From positions 1 through 57,036 of the forward strand of contig UROF01000015.1 of the NCBI GenBank assembly GCA_900549475.1: DNA of 57,036 bases, given 5' to 3'. Source of the DNA: an uncultured Eubacteriales bacterium (GTDB taxonomy: Bacteria; Bacillota; Clostridia; Oscillospirales; Oscillospiraceae). Positions 51,407 to 57,036 of this stretch are shown here, piece after piece. The position numbers were made by a program, and so were the translations under genes. The notes beneath the pieces are model-generated. The model saw only the letters and a list, made by a program, of their open reading frames with translations. It was not told the origin of the DNA and did no database searches. Every line of letters starts with the position of its first letter. The first letter of the stretch is position 1.

Positions 51407-52774
51407 TTAGGCGGCCTTTCCACCGCTATGGGAAGCAGTACCGAAATACTGCTCAAAGAATTCGTCCATGTCACCGCCGTAGGGGTTGTAATTGCCACCC
51501 TCACTGCTGTCAGGCTGTGTAGTCTGACTGCTGGTAGTGCTGGCATCGGTAGTACTGCCGAAGGTCAGCTCTGTAGTAGCTACCTGGCCGTCACGGACAT
51601 AGGTGATCGTAACGGTGTCACCTGCTTTATACGTCTTGCTGAGGGAAGAAATATCATCCCGGTTGGAGATGATGGAGCTGCCGATCATGGTGATCACATC
51701 ACCAGCCTGGAGGCCAGCCTTTTCAGCAGGACCACCGGCTTCTACGCTCTCAATATACACGCCGGCATTGACACCACTGACCTGGGACTGACTATCATAG
51801 TAAGCGGTGATACCCAGATAGGGACGGGTGGTAACCTGACCGTTCTCCATGATATTCTTGATCATAGAGAGCACGTCGTCCATGGGGATGGCGAAGCCCA
51901 GACCCTCAACGGCATTGCCGGAGGAGGAAGTGGAGTACTTGGCGGAGACGATGCCCACCACTTCACCATAGATGTTGAACAGAGGGCCACCGGAGTTGCC
52001 TTCGTTGATAGCGGCAGTGATCTGGATCATATTGAAGGGAGTGCCGTCCACGTTGATCTCACGGTTGACGCAGGAGACAATGCCCTCAGACATGGAGAAG
52101 GTCAACTCACCCAGAGGATTGCCGATGGCTACGATCTCATCGCCCACCTGCAGGCTGCTGGAGGTACCCAGCACCACGGGCTTGAGTTCTGTGTCGCCCG
52201 GATCCACCTTCAGCACCGCGATATCATAGCTCTCATCGCCGCCTACCACCTGTGCGGGGTAGGTAGTGCCGTCATCCAAAGTGACTTCCACGTCGGTACT
52301 GTTGCTGATGACGTGGTAGTTGGTGACGATGTAGCCATCCGAGGAAATGATAAAGCCGCTGCCGGAACTGGCGGTCTCCACAGGCTGCATGAAGAAGTTA
52401 TAGCCGGTGGCGGAAGCATTGATGCTTACACAGCTGTCTACGTTGGCGTTGTAGATCTCGGTGTAGGTGAGCTTGTCGCTGCCGTTGACATTGACCGTGG
52501 TCACCTCCGGCAGGTCTCTCTCTCTGACCATGATGCTGGTCTCTTCCTTTTTATCTAAAATACCGCCTTTGATCAGCCATCCGGCACCAAAGGAACCGCC
52601 GATCAGCAGTGCCCCGCACAAAACACCTGCCACAATCCGCTTGGCTTTACCATGGTTGGGCTTTTGAGGAGGAGTGCTTTGCTGGTTGCTTTCCGGAGTG
52701 GGAAGCGGCTCGTCGTAATTGGGACGATAGCTGTAGTTGGGTTCGAAGCTGTTTCTTTCATTATCGTTATACAT
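51407..52774 (-). CDS. HtrA/DegP-type membrane-anchored serine protease
   Basis: 455 aa. A short Asn/Pro-rich cytoplasmic N-terminus, one membrane segment (about 47-68), then a trypsin-like domain with His154 (VTNYHVI), Asp184 (SYDIAVLKV) and Ser261 (GNSGGPL), and one PDZ domain (about 330-420). A Ser/Thr/Gln-rich tail ends it. Such proteases degrade or refold damaged extracytoplasmic proteins. The start MYNDNE has AAGGAGG upstream. Confidence 0.95.
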   Translation of the reverse strand: MYNDNERNSFEPNYSYRPNYDEPLPTPESNQQSTPPQKPNHGKAKRIVAGVLCGALLIGGSFGAGWLIKGGILDKKEETSIMVRERDLPEVTTVNVNGSDKLTYTEIYNANVDSCVSINASATGYNFFMQPVETASSGSGFIISSDGYIVTNYHVISNSTDVEVTLDDGTTYPAQVVGGDESYDIAVLKVDPGDTELKPVVLGTSSSLQVGDEIVAIGNPLGELTFSMSEGIVSCVNREINVDGTPFNMIQITAAINEGNSGGPLFNIYGEVVGIVSAKYSTSSSGNAVEGLGFAIPMDDVLSMIKNIMENGQVTTRPYLGITAYYDSQSQVSGVNAGVYIESVEAGGPAEKAGLQAGDVITMIGSSIISNRDDISSLSKTYKAGDTVTITYVRDGQVATTELTFGSTTDASTTSSQTTQPDSSEGGNYNPYGGDMDEFFEQYFGTASHSGGKAA

Positions 52775-52842
52775 AGGAATGCCTCCTTGCAGAATATCTA
52801 TCTTTCCTTGCGGGGAGCTTTCTGTTGTTCTCCCTTTCGATG

Positions 52843-52871
52843 ATGATAGCATACTGTGTATTTATGTCCAA
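52843..52871 (-). promoter_or_regulatory. htrA promoter
   Basis: Minus-strand TTGGAC (52866-52871), 17-nt spacer, TATCAT (52843-52848). Confidence 0.55.
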
Positions 52872-52941
52872 AGTATGAAGATTTTTTGCAGAGAATTTAA
52901 ACATTCCGGAAACGGTTTGTAAATGCACGTCATATAGGCGC

Positions 52942-52981
52942 GAAAAAACAGGGAGCTGCATGTCTGCCACGCAGCTCCCTG
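52942..52981 (-). terminator. terminator after nifU
   Basis: Eleven-bp stem CAGGGAGCTGC / GCAGCTCCCTG, followed on the minus strand by a T-rich run. It ends the nifS-nifU transcript. Confidence 0.85.
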
Positions 52982-53004
52982 CCTTGCTTTGCGGAGAGAT
53001 TTAC

Positions 53005-53457
53005 TTACGCATGCTCTTCCTCGCTGTGGCCGCAGCCGCCGCTGGCACAGTGGTCACACAGGCAGCTGTCACAGGGAATTCCCTTGTTCTTATAGTAGTC
53101 CGCCACAGCGGCCTTTACCGCCTGCTCCGCCAGGACAGAGCAGTGGATCTTTACCGTGGGCAGACCATCCAGCGCTTCGATCACAGCCTTGTTGGTCAAG
53201 GTCAGAGCCTCAGACACCGGCTTGCCCTTGATCATATCGGTGGCGATAGAGCTGGTGGCGATGGCGGAGGCGCAGCCGAAGGTCTGGAACTTTACATCCT
53301 CGATGATCTCGTCATCGTTGATCTTCAGATACATCTTCATGATATCGCCGCACTTGGCGTTGCCTACCTCGCCGACACCGTTGGCATCCTCAATGACACC
53401 CACGTTGTGGGGATGGGCAAAATGCTCCATTACTTTCTCACTATATTCCATAGCCAT
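53005..53457 (-). CDS. nifU: Fe-S cluster assembly scaffold (IscU/NifU) with Cys-rich tail
   Basis: 150 aa. The U-type scaffold assembles Fe-S clusters from sulfur delivered by NifS. Cluster ligands are Cys36 (KCGD, with Asp38), Cys62 (FGCASA) and Cys106 (HCSVLAE). Beyond the usual ~125-residue fold, residues 127-150 add a tail with five cysteines (C129, C132, C134, C137, C142) and two His, as seen in clostridial NifU-like proteins; it may bind metal. It lies 37 nt after nifS on the same transcript. Confidence 0.94.
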   Translation of the reverse strand: MAMEYSEKVMEHFAHPHNVGVIEDANGVGEVGNAKCGDIMKMYLKINDDEIIEDVKFQTFGCASAIATSSIATDMIKGKPVSEALTLTNKAVIEALDGLPTVKIHCSVLAEQAVKAAVADYYKNKGIPCDSCLCDHCASGGCGHSEEEHA

Positions 53458-53494
53458 AATGCTTTACTTCCTCTCTATTATTGATTGAACGGAT

Positions 53495-54682
53495 TTATTT
53501 ATAAGGGTTCTCAGCATGCTCCATCATGTGCTGCCACACCGGGCTCATCTCCCGCAGTTCCTTGACTACCTGGGGCACCTCCTGCAGGATGTAATCCACC
53601 TGCTCCATGGTGTTGTATTCGCACAGGCTCAGCCGCAGAGAACCGTGGGCGATCTCATGGGGCATACCCAGCGCCAGAAGGACATGGCTGGGATCCAGAG
53701 AACCACTGGTGCAGGCGCTGCCGGAGCTGGCGCAGATCCCCGCCAGATCCAGACGCAGAAGAAGGCTCTCCCCTTCGATCCCCTCGAAGCAGAAGCTGAC
53801 AATGCCGGGTACCTTGTGGTCCGGATCACCATTGCAGCGGGAGTAAGGAATGGTACTCAGCCCCTGGATCAGCTTATCACGCATGGCCGTCACCTTGGCC
53901 ATGTTCTCCTCCAGATGGTCACAGCTCTCCTTCAGAGCCGCCGCCATGGCCAGGATGGCCGGGATAGCCTCCGTGCCGCCCCGCTTGCCCCGCTCCTGGG
54001 CGCCGCCTTCGATGAAGTTCTGCAGCTTGATCCCCTTCTTGCAGTAGAGGGCGCCGACACCCTTGGGGGCGTGGAACTTATGGCCGGAGAGAGAGAGCAT
54101 ATCGATATTGTCCGTCTCTACATTGACAGGCACATGCCCCACTGCCTGCACTGCGTCGGTATGGAAGAGGATGCCCTTCTCCCGGCACAGAGCTCCGATC
54201 TCCCGGATGGGCTGGAGGGTACCGATCTCGTTGTTGGCAAACATAATGGTCACCAGGCAGGTGTCAGGCCGGATAGCCGCGGCCAGCTCCTCCAGACGGA
54301 CGATGCCGTTTTCATGGACGGGGAGATAGGTGACCTCAAACCCCTGCTTCTCCAGCTTGGCCAGGGTGTGGAGAACAGCGTGGTGCTCAATGGTATCGGA
54401 AATAATGTGCTTCTTTCCGGCAGCGGCGCCCAAGCGAGCCCCTTCATTGATGGCCCAGTTGTCCGCCTCTGTTCCGCAGCCGGTGAAGTAGATCTCCTCC
54501 GGCTTGGCCCCCAGACACTCTGCCACCGTTCTGCGGGCGGACATCAGTGCCAGATTGGCTTCCCGGCCCTTCTGGTGGAGGCTGCTGGGGTTGCCGTACA
54601 GCTCATGCATGGCTGGCAGCATGGCGTCTACGGCGGCTTTGCTCATGGCGGTGGTAGCCGCGTTGTCAGCGTATACGAACAT
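53495..54682 (-). CDS. nifS: cysteine desulfurase (NifS/IscS type)
   Basis: 395 aa PLP enzyme releasing sulfur from cysteine for Fe-S clusters. PLP-binding Lys202 (SLSGHKFHAPKG), substrate His101 in IEHHAV, and catalytic Cys324 in the SSGSACTSG loop of the long-loop NifS/IscS class. It pairs with nifU downstream and an Rrf2 regulator upstream. A promoter with an Rrf2-like operator at the transcription start precedes it. Confidence 0.96.
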   Translation of the reverse strand: MFVYADNAATTAMSKAAVDAMLPAMHELYGNPSSLHQKGREANLALMSARRTVAECLGAKPEEIYFTGCGTEADNWAINEGARLGAAAGKKHIISDTIEHHAVLHTLAKLEKQGFEVTYLPVHENGIVRLEELAAAIRPDTCLVTIMFANNEIGTLQPIREIGALCREKGILFHTDAVQAVGHVPVNVETDNIDMLSLSGHKFHAPKGVGALYCKKGIKLQNFIEGGAQERGKRGGTEAIPAILAMAAALKESCDHLEENMAKVTAMRDKLIQGLSTIPYSRCNGDPDHKVPGIVSFCFEGIEGESLLLRLDLAGICASSGSACTSGSLDPSHVLLALGMPHEIAHGSLRLSLCEYNTMEQVDYILQEVPQVVKELREMSPVWQHMMEHAENPYK

Positions 54683-54735
54683 AGACTTGATTCCTTCTTT
54701 CCTGAAACCGGAACAGAGCCGGTAAATGCTTTTAT

Positions 54736-54759
54736 AATTCCTATATAGATATAGGAGTT
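54736..54759 (-). promoter_or_regulatory. Rrf2-type operator before nifS
   Basis: Inverted repeat AATTCCTAT-N6-ATAGGAGTT, one mismatch from perfect. It lies a few bases downstream of the nifS -10 box, over the transcription start. It matches the operator in the rrf2 promoter in sequence and spacing (9-6-9). Confidence 0.8.
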
Positions 54760-54764
54760 ATTAC

Positions 54765-54793
54765 ACTATAAATCCCTGTGAGAAAAATGTCAA
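54765..54793 (-). promoter_or_regulatory. nifS promoter
   Basis: Minus-strand TTGACA (54788-54793), 17-nt spacer, TATAGT (54765-54770). A strong sigma-A site. Confidence 0.8.
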
Positions 54794-54799
54794 TAGGTT

Positions 54800-55252
54800 T
54801 CAGCAATTTCCGCGGGTCCGGCAGCCACAGCGGGCGTCGATGCGCCGCTGCTTATCCATCAGATCCGCCAGTGTCACATGGTCCACCACGTTGCTGATGG
54901 CCCGGTCTACCTGCTCCCACAGCTCCAGTGTAACGCACTCCTTGCAATGAGCACACTGATTCACTTCATCATCCAGGCAGGAGACAGGGGCAATGCTGCC
55001 TTCCACCAGCCGCAAAATGTCGCCCACCGTATAATCCTCGGGGCTTCCTACCAGGTGGTACCCGCCCCGGGCGCCCCGGGTACTGCGGACCATGCCGCCC
55101 CGGATCAGGGTGGGGATCACCTGCTCCAGATATTTTTCGCTGATGCCCTGGCTCTCCGCCACGGATTTGACGGAAAGGTTGCCCCCGTCCTCCTGCATGG
55201 CCAGCGCCAGCATGAGATGAAGGGCATATCGGCTCTTGGTTGATATTTTCAC
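54800..55252 (-). CDS. Rrf2/IscR-family Fe-S-responsive regulator
   Basis: 150 aa. Winged helix (KISTKSRYALHLMLALA...GGNLSVKSVAESQGISEKYLEQV, then STRGARGGYHL). Cys92 followed by Cys100, Cys103 and Cys106 gives an Fe-S cluster site as in IscR/CymR-type sensors, with different spacing from E. coli IscR. A CGC-x5-C tail ends it. It probably represses itself and nifS-nifU when clusters are sufficient. The start is set at GTG because GGAGG is 10 nt upstream; an ATG 9 nt earlier lies too close to the ribosome site. Confidence 0.92.
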   Translation of the reverse strand: MKISTKSRYALHLMLALAMQEDGGNLSVKSVAESQGISEKYLEQVIPTLIRGGMVRSTRGARGGYHLVGSPEDYTVGDILRLVEGSIAPVSCLDDEVNQCAHCKECVTLELWEQVDRAISNVVDHVTLADLMDKQRRIDARCGCRTRGNC

Positions 55253-55272
55253 AGCGGGCATCCCTCCTTCGC

Positions 55273-55296
55273 AATTCCTATCCTAATATAGGAATT
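55273..55296 (-). promoter_or_regulatory. Rrf2-type operator in the rrf2 promoter
   Basis: Perfect inverted repeat AATTCCTAT-N6-ATAGGAATT. It covers the -10 box and part of the spacer of the rrf2 promoter, so binding would block RNA polymerase. Confidence 0.85.
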
Positions 55297-55308
55297 TTGC
55301 GGTGTCAA
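55280..55308 (-). promoter_or_regulatory. promoter of the Rrf2-family regulator
   Basis: Minus-strand TTGACA (55303-55308), 17-nt spacer, TAGGAT (55280-55285). Confidence 0.75.
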
Positions 55309-55488
55309 GTCTTTTTTATCAGCTGGCCGGCAAATATTCTGTCAGAGGGCTGCTGACGCAAACCTTTCTCCCGTTGCCCTTGACGCTGAGGGCCGAAGGC
55401 GGTATACTGAATTGGGCAAAAGTATTATTCGATACGATCCATCGAAAGAACGAATAGGCCGATATTTGCGCCGGAAAGGATGACGCCG

Positions 55489-56160
55489 GTGGAACTGTCC
55501 AGGATCTTGGGCGTGACAGAGGGGATCACCGCTCTGATCGGCAGTGGTGGAAAGACCACTGCCATGTACCTGCTGGCTCAGGAGCTGTCCCAGCGGGGGA
55601 CTGTGATCTGTACTACCTCCACCCATATTGTGGCCCCCTCTCATATACCGATACTGCTGACCCCCAGGGAAGAACAAGTGGCCCATGGACTGACAGCAAG
55701 CCGGGTGATCTGCGTGGGAAGCCCTGCCCCGGAGGGAAAGCTGACTGCCTCACCCTTACCCTGGGACACCCTTACAGCCCTGGCGGACTTTGTCCTGGTG
55801 GAAGCAGACGGTTCCCGTCAGCTCCCCTGTAAGGCTCACCTGCCGCACGAGCCGGTGATCCCGCCAGAAGCCAGACAGTGCGTCCTCCTGGTGGGAGCTT
55901 CCGGTCTGGGACAGGCAGTAAGCCAGGCCGCCCACCGGCCGGAAGTATTCTGCCGTTTGTCCGGGCTGGAACCAGATGATGTCATCACCCCCCAAGCCCT
56001 TGCCGCTGTTCTCCTGCAGGAAAATCTGGCGGACAAGGTCCTGATCAATCAGGCAGAGACGCCTCTGGCTTTGGAACAGGCCCGGGAAATCGCCTCTTTG
56101 TTGACGGTGCCGGTATTTGCCGGTTCATTGCGGAAAAGGAGCTTTCTATGTTTGTCGTGA
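55489..56160 (+). CDS. yqeC: YqeC-like selenium/molybdenum hydroxylase accessory protein
   Basis: 223 aa. The P-loop GSGGKTTAMYLLAQEL near residue 17, 'VICTTSTHI', 'FVLVEADGSRQLPCKAHLPHEPVIP' and 'KVLINQAE' fit the YqeC family, which accompanies selenium-dependent molybdenum hydroxylases. I start it at GTG because AAAGGA lies 8 nt upstream; an ATG 9 nt earlier abuts the ribosome site. Its 3' end overlaps yqeB by 13 nt. Confidence 0.88.
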   Translation: MELSRILGVTEGITALIGSGGKTTAMYLLAQELSQRGTVICTTSTHIVAPSHIPILLTPREEQVAHGLTASRVICVGSPAPEGKLTASPLPWDTLTALADFVLVEADGSRQLPCKAHLPHEPVIPPEARQCVLLVGASGLGQAVSQAAHRPEVFCRLSGLEPDDVITPQALAAVLLQENLADKVLINQAETPLALEQAREIASLLTVPVFAGSLRKRSFLCLS

Positions 56161-56939
56161 TCCGCGGCGGCGGAGATATCGCTACCGGTATCGCCCTGCG
56201 GCTGTACCGCAGCGGCATGGCCATATGCATTTGTGAGATCCCCGCCCCTACAGCGATCCGCCGCACAGTATGCTTTTCAGAAGCTGTGCGGTTGGGTGAA
56301 ACCGAAGTGGAAGGGATCACTGCCCGCCTGGCAGATGTGGAAGAGGTCCCGGAACTGTTGGAGACAGGAATCATCCCTGTTGTGATCGACCCTGAGGGGG
56401 AATATATTTCCGCTCTGGCGCCGGACATTGTGGTGGACGCTATTCTGGCTAAACGAAATCTGGGGACAACAATAGATATGGCTCCGGTGGTGATCGGTGT
56501 AGGCCCCGGCTTTACTGCCGGTGTGGACTGCCATGCCGCGGTGGAGACCATGCGCGGCCACTATCTGGGAAGAGTGATCTATGAGGGCAGCCCCATCCCC
56601 AATACCAATATCCCCGGTCTTATCGGGGGTTATGCGGGAGAACGGGTTCTTCGTGCCCCTGCCGACGGTATTTTTCAGGGAGCCCACTCTATCGGAGATC
56701 AGGTGCAGGCCGGAGAGGTGGCAGGCTATGTGGACGGTGTGCCCATGGTCTGTACCATTGACGGCGTTTTGCGGGGACTTCTGGCTGACGGTATCCCGGT
56801 ACACAAAGGTATGAAGAGCGGAGACATTGATCCCCGGTGCTTGGTTGACCACTGCTTCTGTGCCTCTGATAAGGCGCTGGCAGTAGGCGGCGGCGTGCTG
56901 GAGGCTGTCTTGCACCTGTCCGGTGCTCTGGAAAATTAG
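56148..56939 (+). CDS. yqeB: YqeB-like selenium-dependent molybdenum hydroxylase accessory protein
   Basis: 263 aa. 'FVVIRGGGDIATGIALRLYRSGM' at the N-terminus, 'CICEIPAPTAIRRTVCFSEAV', 'VVIGVGPGFTAGVDCHAAVETMRGHYLG' and a C-terminal 'GGGVLEAVL' match the YqeB family. These proteins are required for maturing Se- and Mo-dependent hydroxylases such as xanthine dehydrogenase. It is translationally coupled to yqeC. The hydroxylase itself is outside the window. Confidence 0.9.
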   Translation: MFVVIRGGGDIATGIALRLYRSGMAICICEIPAPTAIRRTVCFSEAVRLGETEVEGITARLADVEEVPELLETGIIPVVIDPEGEYISALAPDIVVDAILAKRNLGTTIDMAPVVIGVGPGFTAGVDCHAAVETMRGHYLGRVIYEGSPIPNTNIPGLIGGYAGERVLRAPADGIFQGAHSIGDQVQAGEVAGYVDGVPMVCTIDGVLRGLLADGIPVHKGMKSGDIDPRCLVDHCFCASDKALAVGGGVLEAVLHLSGALEN

Positions 56940-56995
56940 GGCAATACCGCACAGAAAAGTAGGCGCGATACTGCCAGAAGAGATATAATAAGACC

Positions 56996-57036
56996 ATGGA
57001 TAAACAGATGACAATGTCTGCGCTTAGTGATGAGTT
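56996..57036 (+). CDS. possible start of an IS5-like transposase (cut by the edge)
   Basis: The visible peptide is 13 residues, beginning MDKQMTMSALSDE. It recalls the N-terminus of IS5/IS1182-type transposases of Clostridia, from memory only. TATAAT at 56984-56989 lies just before the ATG; no good ribosome site is seen. The reading frame runs off the window. Confidence 0.4.
   Translation, partial: MDKQMTMSALSDE

Noticed and set aside
1..57036. tRNA or rRNA genes and CRISPR arrays
   Set aside because: No cloverleaf-like segments with a T-loop consensus in context, no rRNA-like stretches and no spaced direct repeats were found by eye. A dedicated search could still find a divergent tRNA.

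Overview
The window looks like a GC-rich anaerobic Clostridia chromosome, most like a gut Oscillospiraceae relative of the Flavonifractor/Lawsonibacter/Oscillibacter kind. This is an inference from strong GGAGG ribosome sites, Firmicute neighbour pairs (DUF1934 gene-argS, PadR-DUF1700), Fe-S and Mo/Se-enzyme maturation genes, and the absence of respiratory genes here. No tRNA, rRNA or CRISPR array was seen.

Layout. 1-4.6 kb: the 3' end of a strongly codon-biased surface-type gene, a phage-tail-like orphan, a cluster of short hairpins, a WYL regulator with a lipoprotein, and an HD protein. 4.7-13.7 kb (minus strand): a ferritin-like protein and a compact operon aroF-tyrA-aroB-aroA-aroC-pheA-aroE/aroK-aroQ, which encodes a complete route from DAHP to chorismate and on to the Phe and Tyr branch enzymes. 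It is preceded by a 20-codon leader peptide whose core is YFYFYFIY and by an intrinsic terminator: a classic amino-acid attenuator. 13.7-26.3 kb: Fe-S aldo/keto reductase, ftsH, rlmB, a large membrane protein that looks like a catalytically dead P-type ATPase, an EF-G paralogue, murI, a DUF1934 gene and argS. 26.5-31.2 kb: a two-component system and a uracil permease gene. The permease leader carries a U-rich 22-codon ORF ending inside an intrinsic terminator, the layout of pyrBI-type UTP-sensing attenuation.

31.4-42.6 kb: an AT-richer PadR/DUF1700 pair, a MacB/FtsX-like ABC transporter with a long coiled coil, tex, a DUF1846 gene, a family 4 uracil-DNA glycosylase, a small membrane protein and a lipase-like hydrolase. 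42.7-51.2 kb: a zinc-ribbon protein, an AraC regulator, an XdhC-IclR-FAD protein-hydroxyacid dehydrogenase operon on the minus strand, and a three-gene ABC-2 exporter on the plus strand. 51.4-57 kb: an HtrA protease, the Rrf2-nifS-nifU Fe-S assembly locus with two matching palindromic operators, yqeC-yqeB for selenium/molybdenum hydroxylase maturation, and at the right edge what may be the start of an IS5-type transposase.

The best candidates for something new are the two leader-peptide attenuators (Tyr/Phe for the aro operon, UTP for the uracil permease), both of a type better known from Proteobacteria than from Firmicutes, and the degenerate P-type ATPase-like protein.
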